A DNA stretch of 64,000 nt from a bacterium. GTDB taxonomy: Bacteria; Vulcanimicrobiota; Xenobia; Xenobiales; JADMJV01. Every line of letters begins with the position of its first letter. The first letter of the stretch is position 1. The stretch lies in contig JAFEBA010000044.1 in assembly GCA_018266105.1 (NCBI GenBank), positions 1 through 64,000 on the forward strand. The letters are read 5' to 3'. The translations under genes were made by a program, and so were the position numbers. Below, in pieces: positions 34,021 through 42,905 of this stretch. Below the pieces are notes generated by a model, which saw only the letters and a program-made list of their open reading frames with translations, was not told where the DNA came from and made no database searches.

Positions 34021-37000
34021 GTGAGTTCCAGTGGCGTCGACGCAGTACCGTTCCAGGAAGGCCTGCAACTAGGTCAAGTTCTGGATTATCGTTACGACGT
34101 CAAGGAACTGGTGGGTCGGGGTGGCATGGGCACCGTCTATCGGGTGCGCGATTGGGACTGGAACGTCGACCTGGCCGTCAAGGTGCCGGCCCGCCACTTG
34201 ATTTCCGACTGGGTGGCCAAAGAGCGTTTCCTGCTCGAAGCCCAGACCTGGATCGAGCTGGGTGTGCACCCCAACATCGTGCAATGCTGGTTCGTGCGCG
34301 AGTACGAGGGACTGCCTCTGGTTTTTATGGACTACCTGCCCGACGGCAGCCTGAAAGAGTGGCGAGACCGGGGCAAGGTCCACCCCGGCGACTGGGAACG
34401 CATCCTGGATCTGATGATTCAGGCCGCCTCCGGCCTGGCCTACGCCCACGAACAAGGGCTGGTACACCGGGACGTGAAGCCGGCCAACCTGCTCATGCGC
34501 GAAGACGGTCGCCTGTGTGTCACAGACTTTGGCCTGGTCAAGGTCACCGCCCTGGAAACCACGGGTCCATCCGGAGCCGACCTGGAAATAATTCTCAAAG
34601 AGCTGGAATCCAGAGGCATTGACGAGGATTCCCTGACCCTGACCCGCACCGGAACCATGTTGGGAACGCCGGAATATGGTGCCCCCGAGCAGTGGATGGC
34701 AGCCGGCAACGTAGGCGTTCAGGCCGACATCTACGCTCTAGGAATTATCCTGTACGAACTCTGTGCCGGCCGCCGTCCTTTTGACGACGGCATCAAGAAA
34801 GTCTCGGCCGCCATCATGTTAGGCGAGCACCTGATGACTCCGCCCCCCGATCCAAGGAAGTTCCGACCAGATATCCCTGAGGCCCTGGCCGGATTATGCT
34901 TGAGCTGCCTGGCCAAAGATCCGCTGCAGCGCCCCGGCTCCATGCTCGACATGCGCCAGGAGTTGGTCCGGCTCAACCAGGAGCTAACCGGCCGCCCTTA
35001 CCACCGGCCCAGCCCTCGAGCTGGAGCCCAGCGGGCCGATGCTCTCAACAACAAGGCCGTCTCCTTCTGGAATCTTGGCTTTGGCCAGCGCGCCTTCGAC
35101 GCCTGGCGAGAAGCCTCCAAACTGGACGGCTTGCACCCTGAAACCGTCTATAATCGCACCATCGTGCAGTGGCGTCAGGGCCAGATCGACGACGCTGAGG
35201 TCTTGCGGCGTCTCACCCAGGTCAAAGCCACCCATCCCCACCTGGGCACCTATCTGGGCTACTTCCTCTTAGAACGGGGCGACGCCCATTCGGCTGAGCA
35301 AGAAATTCGTCAGGCCCTGGTCAATCCGCTGGCCGCTCGCGAGGGTACCGCCTGGCGAGCTCTGGGTGATGCCTGTATGTACCTAGAGCAATATCCGCCG
35401 GCTGTGGAAGCTTACCAGCAGGCCCTGCGCCGGATGCCCGACGACCGGCAGGCGCGGGCTCGCCTGGAGATGGCCCAGCAAAATCAACGCCAGCAGGGTC
35501 GGGTACTCTTTCCCCGCTCCACCCCTCGACTGGTGCTGGAAAAACGCTCGACCGTCACGGCCGTGGCCCTGAGCGCGGAAGGCGATCAGGCTGCCCATTG
35601 GTCGGGGGACACACTGGAATTTTGGAACTGCCAGGACGGGACTGTGCTTTGGAGCTGGCGCGCCGAAAGTGGTTCGAGCGCTCCCACCCGTCTCTCGATC
35701 GAACGCAACTGGGTGTTTTCTCTGGCCAGCGCCCACGGCCGGTGCTGGTCTCGCAGCAACGGCCAGCTCTTGTACGAGGTGGAAGGGCGCAAGCGGATTC
35801 TGGCCGTGCATTCTCGATTGGGCTGGGTGCTGGTGGGCGGTGAAGCACTGGAGCAGGTCAGACTGCCGGGAGGCGAATTGATGCAGGCTCTGGAGGGGCA
35901 CACCAAGCCCATCACCAGCGCCGCCCTGAGTCCGAATGGAGAGCTGGCCGTGACCGGCAGCGGCGACCGCTCGGTGCGACTCTGGGACCTGCGGGAGGGT
36001 CGTTGCCTGCATCATTTGCTGGGACACACCGACCTGGTGGAGAGCGTGGTGCTGAGCAATGACTGCTCCCTGGCCTTTTCCGGCAGCCGCGACAAAACCG
36101 TGCGCGTCTGGCAGGTCTCCACCGGAGACTGTCTCTATGTGCTGCAGCACGCCCACGAAGTGCGCCGCGTCCGCCTGACGGCCGACGGTCACCTGCTGGT
36201 GGGCAGCTGGTCGCTGGGCGAAAAGGACCAGCTGGATGTCTGGGAGGTCACCACCGGGCAGCGACTCTTTACCCGCTCGGGAGGTCACTGGCTCTGCCCA
36301 TTTTCCAACGGGCCCTGGGCCCTGGTTGCCTCCAAGGTGGCCCGACCTGCACCGCTGACGCTGTGGGAAATTCCCAGCGGCCGCCAGCTCTGTGCATTCA
36401 GTGAGGCACCCAGCGAAATCACGGACCTGGCTCTGAGCCGTGATAACCGCTGGGCCTTGAGCGGATGCAACGACGGCAGCCTGCGCCTTTGGGAAGTGGA
36501 CTGGTCAGCCCGGGTGGGAGAATTCTCGCTGGTGGTCAATCGTACTCGCGATCACGACGAAGTCGAGTCCAATCAAAAGTTGTTCCTCAGTCACCTGGAT
36601 TCAGCTCAACGCCAGTGGGATTCAGGCGAAGCGGCGGCGGCCTGTGCCCGCCTGCGCGAAGCGCGCAATCTGCCTGGCTATGCCCGCGATCCGGGCGCCC
36701 TGGCCCTGAACGCGCGCATGCTGGCGCGCCTGGCCCGGCGAGGAGTGCAGGCAGTCTGGCAACTCCGTTCCTTTGCCGCCAACGGCTCGGTCAGCGCCCT
36801 GAAAATGTCGGCCGATGGACAGCTGGCTCTATCGGCCTCGGGAAAATTCTTGTACCTCTGGGAACTGTCCAGCGGCTCTTGCGTACGCGGATTCACCGGA
36901 CACACCGATCATGTCACCTCGGTTGCCTTGAGCAAGGAGACGGCACTCTCCTCCAGTCTGGACGGAAGCGTCCGACTGTGGAGCCTGGCCAGCGGAGAAT

Positions 37001-37725
37001 GCCTTGATACCTATCGAATCAACGAACCCATAATCCAGCTAGGAGTCAGCAGTTCGGGTCTGTTCATGGCCGCCAGCCCGGAGAAACTGGCTCTGGTTCG
37101 GCTGGACCGGTCGGAACCTTCACTGACGCTCAACACCCCGGGTTTGACCTGCCTGGCCCTGAGCCGGGACGGGCGTCTGGCCGTAACCGGCGGGGCCGAG
37201 GCCAACTCGCTCAGGCTGTGGCGCCTGCCGGCCGGAGTGGCCAGCCGGCCCTGGCGGGCCTCCCGGGCTCACCCTCAGCTGCTAGGGGATGGTTCAGCCA
37301 CCTGCGCCGCCCTGACCGCGGACGGACGTTTCGTCCTCATTGGCGACGCCCAGGGCTGGCTGAGACTTCTGGATGTGGAAGAAGGCTGGTGCCGCTCGGC
37401 CTGGCAGGCCCACTCCGGCCCCGTGCGCGGGTTGCGACTCAGTCAGGACGGTAAGGTGGCCTTCTCGTTTGCCGAAGACTCACCCGTGTTCTGTTGGGAA
37501 GTCATCAACGGACGGCGCTGGGAGGTGCTGGAAGGTCCTCAGGATGCTCTGGCCATCACGCCCGACGCCCGCTTTCTGCTCACGGCGGGCGCCGATCGCG
37601 TGCTTCGATTTTGGGAATTTGACTGGGAACTCAATCCCGAAAAAGAAACCGCTCCCCTGGCCGACACCTGGAGAAAATCCACCGTGCTGGACATGATTGG
37701 CGGCCTGTTCCGCAGAAAAAGCTAG
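34021..37725 (+). CDS. Ser/Thr protein kinase with TPR and WD40 repeats
   Basis: The 1,234-residue product starts at GTG 34021. Residues 22-320 are an active-looking kinase: glycine loop GRGGMGTVY, K54 in LAVKV, D151 in HRDVKPANL, D169 in DFGLVK and APEQW. A 25-residue acidic insert (DLEIILKELESRGIDED) sits in the activation segment before GTPEYGAPEQ. TPR-like helices follow at about 340-490, then two blocks of WD40 repeats (for example LWDLREGRCLHHLLGHTDLV, SGSRDKTVRVWQV) separated by a helical spacer near 845-900. There is no membrane segment, so it is cytoplasmic. Kinase-WD40 fusions are scaffolding kinases of multicellular or complex bacteria. Substrate unknown. Confidence 0.93.
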   Translation: MSSSGVDAVPFQEGLQLGQVLDYRYDVKELVGRGGMGTVYRVRDWDWNVDLAVKVPARHLISDWVAKERFLLEAQTWIELGVHPNIVQCWFVREYEGLPLVFMDYLPDGSLKEWRDRGKVHPGDWERILDLMIQAASGLAYAHEQGLVHRDVKPANLLMREDGRLCVTDFGLVKVTALETTGPSGADLEIILKELESRGIDEDSLTLTRTGTMLGTPEYGAPEQWMAAGNVGVQADIYALGIILYELCAGRRPFDDGIKKVSAAIMLGEHLMTPPPDPRKFRPDIPEALAGLCLSCLAKDPLQRPGSMLDMRQELVRLNQELTGRPYHRPSPRAGAQRADALNNKAVSFWNLGFGQRAFDAWREASKLDGLHPETVYNRTIVQWRQGQIDDAEVLRRLTQVKATHPHLGTYLGYFLLERGDAHSAEQEIRQALVNPLAAREGTAWRALGDACMYLEQYPPAVEAYQQALRRMPDDRQARARLEMAQQNQRQQGRVLFPRSTPRLVLEKRSTVTAVALSAEGDQAAHWSGDTLEFWNCQDGTVLWSWRAESGSSAPTRLSIERNWVFSLASAHGRCWSRSNGQLLYEVEGRKRILAVHSRLGWVLVGGEALEQVRLPGGELMQALEGHTKPITSAALSPNGELAVTGSGDRSVRLWDLREGRCLHHLLGHTDLVESVVLSNDCSLAFSGSRDKTVRVWQVSTGDCLYVLQHAHEVRRVRLTADGHLLVGSWSLGEKDQLDVWEVTTGQRLFTRSGGHWLCPFSNGPWALVASKVARPAPLTLWEIPSGRQLCAFSEAPSEITDLALSRDNRWALSGCNDGSLRLWEVDWSARVGEFSLVVNRTRDHDEVESNQKLFLSHLDSAQRQWDSGEAAAACARLREARNLPGYARDPGALALNARMLARLARRGVQAVWQLRSFAANGSVSALKMSADGQLALSASGKFLYLWELSSGSCVRGFTGHTDHVTSVALSKETALSSSLDGSVRLWSLASGECLDTYRINEPIIQLGVSSSGLFMAASPEKLALVRLDRSEPSLTLNTPGLTCLALSRDGRLAVTGGAEANSLRLWRLPAGVASRPWRASRAHPQLLGDGSATCAALTADGRFVLIGDAQGWLRLLDVEEGWCRSAWQAHSGPVRGLRLSQDGKVAFSFAEDSPVFCWEVINGRRWEVLEGPQDALAITPDARFLLTAGADRVLRFWEFDWELNPEKETAPLADTWRKSTVLDMIGGLFRRKS

Positions 37726-37737
37726 CCGCCAGGCTGG

Positions 37738-39237
37738 CTAGATTCGACCGAACCAGTCCGAGCCCACCGGACTCAGACCGTGCTGGCGAAATCCCTGGAC
37801 CTTACCCTGAGCATCGGTGAGAAACGAAACTTCAAAATCATCCACTTCGACCGCCTCATCGACGGGGTGAGCCCAAAATGTGTCGCGATTGAGATGGCGT
37901 AGCAAAAATTCGCGCTGGCTCAACTGCAGCACCAGAGCTCCATTGCGTTCCAGGACCCGTACCCGGCCCAAAAAATCGTTCTCGAACTGGCCGGTGTAGA
38001 GCGCGTTGGCCAGAGCTGGTTCCGACCCGGCAGCGGGCTTAGGCTGCTCCACCAGAAACGAACTCATGGCCTGGTTGACCTTGTGCTGGGTGTCCCGCAC
38101 CAGTTGAGTATTCAACTGACCGGTATCATAAAGATCCACCACCCCGGCCGCTACGGCCTCGGGGATCCCACTGGGGAAGGCATTGGTGGCCGCCACCACT
38201 CCCAGATCCTCCTGAGGAACTAGCGTCACCACGGTGCGCACCCCTTTGCTGAATGCGCCGGAATGGCTGACCACGTAGCGTCCATGCTGGTCATAGCGAA
38301 TAGCCCAGCCCAGGGCGTAATAACCTTTATCGGAAAAATCACCCGGATTGTTCCGCGTGACCGCCTGAATGTTATAGGTTTCCTCCAGCACCTCGGGAGC
38401 GATCAACTGACGGCCCCCCAGCTTGCCCTTGGCCAGGTGGAACTGGGCCCAGCGAGCAAAATCGCGAATCGAACAGGACACCCCACCGGCAGGTGCCTGG
38501 GCCTGGGCGTTGCGCAGGGTGGGCTGAACCTTGCCATCGCGAATGAAATGGGTGGTCGCGCGATTGGTCTTGCTCAGAAAGTCACGATAGCGAGCGCTGG
38601 CCGAGGTCATCCCCAGGGGCACAAACAGCTCTTTTTCCATCACCTCTTCGAATGGCGCCCCGTAAGCCCGCGCGGCCGCCTCTCCCCCCAGGGTATAACC
38701 ATAATTGGAATAAGCGTAGCCGCTGCGAAAGGGGTAAGCCGGGGGCAAAAATCGCAGTTGATGTAAAATGGCCGGGCGGTCCAACCCGAGTTCCTCCAGC
38801 ATATCGCCAGCGAAGCCGGGCAGTCCACTACGATGGCTCAGCATGTCTCGGAGACTGGCCCGAGGAGTGACCCAATCCTGGTAGAAGCGAAACTCGGGCA
38901 CGTAGCGCTGAATCGGGTCGTCCCAATCCAACCGATGTTGCGACACCAAAGCGGCCACCATGGTGCTGGTGATCGGCTTGGAACAGGAGGCCATCTGAAA
39001 AACGGTGTCGGCGTCGACCCGCTCAGGCTTGCCCAGCTGGCGCACACCATAGCCTTGGATGTAGACCACCTCACCCTTGTAGATCACGGCCAGGGCAGCC
39101 CCCGGCGCGCCCGACTCTTTCAAAAGCGAATCCACCACAGAGTCCAGTTGAGGCAGATTCTTGAGAAAAGCCGGCCCAGGATCCGCTCCCACAGCCGAGA
39201 TCAGCAAGCAGCTAAAGAGAAAGGTCTTCCAAATCAT
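37738..39237 (-). CDS. Exported serine beta-lactamase-fold hydrolase
   Basis: The 499-residue product has a signal peptide (FLFSCLLISAVGA), then a class C beta-lactamase/esterase domain with the S84-x-x-K87 motif (MASCSKPIT), the YSN triad near residue 174 (YAYSNYGYTLGG) and a late HSG motif (VVSHSGAFSKG). About 90 residues after it form a beta-rich C-terminal domain like those on D-aminopeptidases and EstB-like enzymes. Substrate may be peptides, esters or cell-wall stem peptides; resistance function is not implied. It is convergent with the WD40 kinase gene 12 bp away. Confidence 0.88.
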   Translation of the reverse strand: MIWKTFLFSCLLISAVGADPGPAFLKNLPQLDSVVDSLLKESGAPGAALAVIYKGEVVYIQGYGVRQLGKPERVDADTVFQMASCSKPITSTMVAALVSQHRLDWDDPIQRYVPEFRFYQDWVTPRASLRDMLSHRSGLPGFAGDMLEELGLDRPAILHQLRFLPPAYPFRSGYAYSNYGYTLGGEAAARAYGAPFEEVMEKELFVPLGMTSASARYRDFLSKTNRATTHFIRDGKVQPTLRNAQAQAPAGGVSCSIRDFARWAQFHLAKGKLGGRQLIAPEVLEETYNIQAVTRNNPGDFSDKGYYALGWAIRYDQHGRYVVSHSGAFSKGVRTVVTLVPQEDLGVVAATNAFPSGIPEAVAAGVVDLYDTGQLNTQLVRDTQHKVNQAMSSFLVEQPKPAAGSEPALANALYTGQFENDFLGRVRVLERNGALVLQLSQREFLLRHLNRDTFWAHPVDEAVEVDDFEVSFLTDAQGKVQGFRQHGLSPVGSDWFGRI

Positions 39238-39283
39238 GGTTGCAGGTTGTGCTCACCAATGGGCTCATTCCTGCCCGGACCGG

Positions 39284-40003
39284 TCAGGCCAGCATGGAGC
39301 TGATATCCTGGGGCGGGTCCACTCGCCAGTGAAACTCGCCGACCTGCATCTCGACAGCGCTGAGCAGGTGCCGCTGAATCCTCAGTTGTTGTTCCAGACG
39401 CGGGGTCCAACCATGGTCCAAAAACTCCACAAAAAACGACTCATCCGGGCCGTAAATCTTGTCTCCCAGCACCGGGTGTCCGATGTAGCTGAGATGCACA
39501 CGAATCTGGTGCATGCGACCCGTCTCCGGGACCACTTCCAGCAATGCCAGTCGGTCAGGCAGTCGGCGCAGTACTCGCCAGGAGGTGATGGCGGCTTTTC
39601 CGTCGGGCACGACGGCCTGCTTCAAGCGCACCAGACTGCCGCGCAAGGGACCGATAGGAGCTTCGATCAGGCCCTCATCTTGAGCCGGCCAGCCCTGGAC
39701 GATAGTCCAGTACACCTTACGGGCTGACTCAAACCGGCCGCACCACTTCTTGTGGTTGCTTTTGGAAATCAGCACCAATCCGCTGGTCTCCCGATCCAGA
39801 CGGTTGACAAAGTGCGGGGAACATTCCCCCAAATACAGGCGCACTCGCGAGATCAGGCTGGAAAACTCATCGCCGGTGGTGGGATGGCAGACCAGATCCC
39901 CCGGCTTATCCACCACCAGGTAGTCCTCGCCTTCATCCACCACCCGCAGCCGGGCACTCTCCTGGAGGGTCTTGTTCAAAGTCAGACCCTTGCTTCCCGT
40001 CAT
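39284..40003 (-). CDS. RluA-family pseudouridine synthase
   Basis: The 239-residue product carries the RluA catalytic motif VNRLDRETSGLVLIS with the nucleophilic Asp, plus DKPGDLVCHPTTG and GRMHQIRVHLSYIGHPVLGDKIYG. These enzymes isomerise specific uridines to pseudouridine in rRNA or tRNA. It lacks an N-terminal S4 domain, so it is of the shorter RluA/TruC-like type. The target position cannot be told. The gene is divergent from the acetyltransferase at 40060. Confidence 0.92.
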   Translation of the reverse strand: MTGSKGLTLNKTLQESARLRVVDEGEDYLVVDKPGDLVCHPTTGDEFSSLISRVRLYLGECSPHFVNRLDRETSGLVLISKSNHKKWCGRFESARKVYWTIVQGWPAQDEGLIEAPIGPLRGSLVRLKQAVVPDGKAAITSWRVLRRLPDRLALLEVVPETGRMHQIRVHLSYIGHPVLGDKIYGPDESFFVEFLDHGWTPRLEQQLRIQRHLLSAVEMQVGEFHWRVDPPQDISSMLA

Positions 40004-40059
40004 CGCCAGTCATCCCTTGTAAAGAATGAACCTCCAGCCTGAGGGCGTAGTGTCGCAAG

Positions 40060-40764
40060 ATGATCACCAATTCGTTGGGGCAGCCGCTGGGCCAGCCGAT
40101 CCAATGGTCGGGCGCGCTTCGGCCGCAACGCCAGAGTTTGGGGCCAGGCCGCTTTTGCAGTTTGCAACCCCTGCAGGCGGCCCAACACGCTGCCCAGCTC
40201 TACGCAGCCCAGGCCCTGGATGCGGGCGGCGCCAATTGGACCTACCTCCCCCATCCCCCTCCGATCGACCTGGAAGACTACCGGCAGCGCCTGGAAATCC
40301 AGCAGCAAAGCCCCGACCCGCTCTTTTACACAGTGCTCAGCCCTGAGGGTGAGGCCGTAGGCACGGCCAGCTACCTGCGCATCCAGCCAGAGGCGGGCAG
40401 CATCGAGGTCGGCTACATTCATTTTACTCCCCGCATGCAAAGAACTGCGATGAGCACCGAAGCCATGTATCTGATGATGAGGCACGCCTTCGAGGATCTG
40501 GGCTATCGCCGCTATGAATGGAAGTGCGACAGTCTGAACGCTCCCTCGCGGGCGGCTGCCCTGCGGCTAGGTTTCCGCTTTGAGGGCATTTTTCGCCAGG
40601 ATCGGGTGGTTAAAGGCCATAATCGCGACACCGCCTGGTATTCCGTGATCGATGGCGAATGGCCTGAGCTCAAGCGCGCCTTTCAAGCCTGGTTGGCTCC
40701 GGAAAATTTCGACTCCCGAGGGGTTCAGCGCCGTCCTTTACGGCTTCAACCAGAAGCGCACTAG
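40060..40764 (+). CDS. GNAT acetyltransferase, RimJ/RimL type
   Basis: The 234-residue product shows the RimJ/RimL-like GNAT pattern: AVGTASYLRIQPEAGSIEVG, acetyl-CoA region TPRMQRTAMSTEAMYLMM, and the late KCDSLNAPSRAAALRLGF with FEGIFRQ. Members acetylate N-termini of ribosomal proteins or small amines; many are uncharacterised. Its last 27 bp overlap the 3' end of the convergent hydrolase gene. Confidence 0.9.
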   Translation: MITNSLGQPLGQPIQWSGALRPQRQSLGPGRFCSLQPLQAAQHAAQLYAAQALDAGGANWTYLPHPPPIDLEDYRQRLEIQQQSPDPLFYTVLSPEGEAVGTASYLRIQPEAGSIEVGYIHFTPRMQRTAMSTEAMYLMMRHAFEDLGYRRYEWKCDSLNAPSRAAALRLGFRFEGIFRQDRVVKGHNRDTAWYSVIDGEWPELKRAFQAWLAPENFDSRGVQRRPLRLQPEAH

Positions 40765-41766
40765 CTCGCTGGCCGCCCGCTGGAAGGTCGCCGGATCGGG
40801 ACGCTGATAGACGATATCGTCGTACCGGCGCCGGGGGTCCAGAGCGTGACCGCACTTGGGAAAATAGACGAAGCGCTTGTTCCCTTTCTTCCAGACGGAA
40901 TTCTCGCAGATCTCCACCGCCTTGACGAAGTAAGCCGGAGTCTGATTGTCCCACTCGCCCTGCAAGAAAACCGTGGGACAGGTGGACTGTTCGATCATTT
41001 GCGCGGTCGCGGGCAGACTTGCCTCATCGCGGCGCCAGGCATCCTCAATCAGGGGCCGCAAAAGCAAATTAGACCAGTTCCCTCCCTGAAACTCAGAACG
41101 GCTTAGACAACCGTCCCGGTCCAGGTCGAGAATGCTCATTTGAGGGCGCAAAGTGTCGTTCAGCTCGGCCGGCTCCAGCACCAGACTATGGTTCTTGTCC
41201 AGATCATAAAAGTAGTCCAGGGAGCGATAAGCGACCTGTTCCAGCACCAGCGTTTCCATCGAGTTGGCGGAGGTGCCGATCAGGCCCAGACCGGCAATTT
41301 TGCCGTCCTGTCGCGCCACCTGTTGAGCCACCCAGGTGCCCTCGCTGTGCCCAACCAAAAAAACCGGTAAGCCCGGGCACTTGGAGCGAGCCAGCGCCAC
41401 CGCGCTGGTCGCATCCTGGATAAAAGCCAGAGCCGGGTGCTCCAGGAGCGAGCGCAGAGGTCCCTCGGCCTTTTGCTGACGCAGTGCGTAGTTGCGCTTA
41501 TCGTAGCGCAACACGGCCAGATCCTGGCCCTGCAGCGCCGCTGAGAGATCAGCGAAAAACGGATTGGGCTTATGGTCCTGGCTGGCTTCAGCCAGTTCCT
41601 CGTCCATATTATTGGCGCCCGAACCATGAATCAGCACCACCACGCCGCGAGCCCCCGCGGGAACGTCCAATCGTCCCGGCAGACTGTAGCTGGCATCCAC
41701 CGGAACTTGAACCGGTTCCGCACTGACGGCTGCGCCCCAAGCCAGGGCCAGCAACCACCGTTTCAT
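40738..41766 (-). CDS. Exported alpha/beta-hydrolase with EF-hand-type insertion
   Basis: From ATG 41766 the product is 342 residues with a signal peptide (WLLALAWGAAVSA). The alpha/beta-hydrolase triad is S141 in GHSEG, D273 in EWDNQTP and H307 in CGHALD; HGSG near 47-50 is the oxyanion region. Between strands 6 and 7 (residues 188-226) lies a canonical calcium EF-hand loop D214-E225 (DLDRDGCLSRSE) preceded by a degenerate loop at 188-201 (DLDKNHSLVLEPAE). Such an insertion sits where the lid domain normally is, so calcium may shape substrate access. The start overlaps the stop of the NADAR gene (ATGA), giving the third gene of a MOSC-NADAR-hydrolase operon. Confidence 0.85.
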   Translation of the reverse strand: MKRWLLALAWGAAVSAEPVQVPVDASYSLPGRLDVPAGARGVVVLIHGSGANNMDEELAEASQDHKPNPFFADLSAALQGQDLAVLRYDKRNYALRQQKAEGPLRSLLEHPALAFIQDATSAVALARSKCPGLPVFLVGHSEGTWVAQQVARQDGKIAGLGLIGTSANSMETLVLEQVAYRSLDYFYDLDKNHSLVLEPAELNDTLRPQMSILDLDRDGCLSRSEFQGGNWSNLLLRPLIEDAWRRDEASLPATAQMIEQSTCPTVFLQGEWDNQTPAYFVKAVEICENSVWKKGNKRFVYFPKCGHALDPRRRYDDIVYQRPDPATFQRAASELVRFWLKP

Positions 41767-42308
41767 GACAGTTTGGCCCGCACTTCCATGAGGGCAAAAC
41801 CCAGCAGATTCAGACCCAGCCATTGAGATGGGTCGGCGCAGCGCGGATCGTCTTCGGCCAACCCGATGCCCCAGATGCGGTCGACCGGACTGGCTTCCAC
41901 CAGCACCCGCTCTCCGGTCCCCACCAGGAACCGCCGGATATTCTCGTTCTGCTCAAACTTGGCCAGATTGCCGGAGACCACAATTTCATAGCGATGGCGG
42001 CGCCACACCTCTTCCACGAAGCCGCCCACCTGGGCCCCCAGCTTCTTAGCTTCGGCCGGAGTGGCCGCTTCCAAAATCTTCACCAGGGCGCCCTCATCCC
42101 CGAAAAGCCTGGCCTTCTCGGCCATCATATAGTGCTCGGCGCTGGCGTAGCGGACCCTTTCCACCACGAAGGGCTGGACCCACCACTGCGAAAAACAGCC
42201 CTTTCCAATTGAACCGTCGCGCTGGGGCCGGTGGCCCCAAAAGTAGAGATACTTGGGCTGCAGGCCATTACCCACGGCCGTGCGCAGTGACATCACGTCC
42301 ATTTTCAT
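41763..42308 (-). CDS. NADAR-family protein (YbiA-like N-glycosidase)
   Basis: The 181-residue product fits NADAR: LYFWGHRPQRDGSIGKGCFSQW, then RYASAEHYMMAEKARLFGD, and the end IWGIGLAEDDPRCADPSQW followed by GLNLLGFALMEVR. YbiA-type members hydrolyse N-glycosidic bonds of early riboflavin intermediates, and other NADAR proteins remove ADP-ribose from nucleobases. Which applies is not told by sequence; no rib gene is nearby. It overlaps the MOSC gene by four bases upstream and the hydrolase gene by four bases downstream. Confidence 0.92.
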   Translation of the reverse strand: MKMDVMSLRTAVGNGLQPKYLYFWGHRPQRDGSIGKGCFSQWWVQPFVVERVRYASAEHYMMAEKARLFGDEGALVKILEAATPAEAKKLGAQVGGFVEEVWRRHRYEIVVSGNLAKFEQNENIRRFLVGTGERVLVEASPVDRIWGIGLAEDDPRCADPSQWLGLNLLGFALMEVRAKLS

Positions 42309-42841
42309 AGGACAAAGATCTCCGAGCCGCTCTGGCAGCGGCCAGCCTGCACCACTCGGGCGTTGATGCCGCGCAGCTTGAGATGTCGATGTTCGGCGGC
42401 ATTTACAAACTGATGTGCTTCCAGGCCGAAGCGCTCGGCGAATTTTTTACAGCCGGTGTGGGGTTGCTCGGTCACTTCAATCACGGCCGTGCCCAGACCC
42501 AAGCGGGTGCCCACCGGCAGATGCTGCTCAGACAGGTCGAAATCCACGATGAGCTGGTCGCCAGCCCACTGCCACTTCTGGCGATCCGGGCAAATGGCGG
42601 CCAGCACCCGAGCATTCATGAGGTTCAACTGCATATCTGGATGAGGAGTCCGGTCCGGCCTGCGAGAGCTGGGGCGGCGCGACCAGTTGTCCCCGCAAAG
42701 CCCCTCCCTGAGGCAAAACTCCGCCTCCTCCAGTACTTCGCGTGCATCCACCTCAGGCCGCCGCACCAACATCTCGATTCGGCCACGCCCGCGGGGCGAC
42801 TGGCGAATGTGTTCCAAGTGTTCCAACATAGCCCCTATCAT
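42305..42841 (-). CDS. MOSC-domain protein
   Basis: The 178-residue product has MOSC-type features: AEFCLREGLCGDNWSRRP, DMQLNLMNARVLAAI, LPVGTRLGLGTAVIEVTEQP and HTGCKKFAERFG with the cysteine expected to bind molybdenum cofactor or carry sulfur. Stand-alone MOSC proteins are oxidoreductase or sulfur-carrier relatives of YiiM and mARC. First gene of the operon with NADAR and the EF-hand hydrolase, joined by ATGA overlaps. A small molybdate-binding protein is encoded at 51805, but not adjacent. Confidence 0.88.
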   Translation of the reverse strand: MIGAMLEHLEHIRQSPRGRGRIEMLVRRPEVDAREVLEEAEFCLREGLCGDNWSRRPSSRRPDRTPHPDMQLNLMNARVLAAICPDRQKWQWAGDQLIVDFDLSEQHLPVGTRLGLGTAVIEVTEQPHTGCKKFAERFGLEAHQFVNAAEHRHLKLRGINARVVQAGRCQSGSEIFVL

Positions 42842-42905
42842 TCTGGCGGCCGCATTCGGCCGCCTGCCGGAAGGGTCTGGTGATCCGGGTGCAAAAAATC
42901 ACCCG

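Noticed and set aside
35383..36288. A minus-strand open frame of 301 codons in the WD40 kinase
   Set aside because: It is antisense to continuous WD40 repeats and has no domain signals.
37738..39237. Beta-lactamase resistance gene
   Set aside because: SxxK and YSN are shared by many esterases and peptidases of this fold, and the C-terminal extra domain is typical of those, so resistance is not supported.
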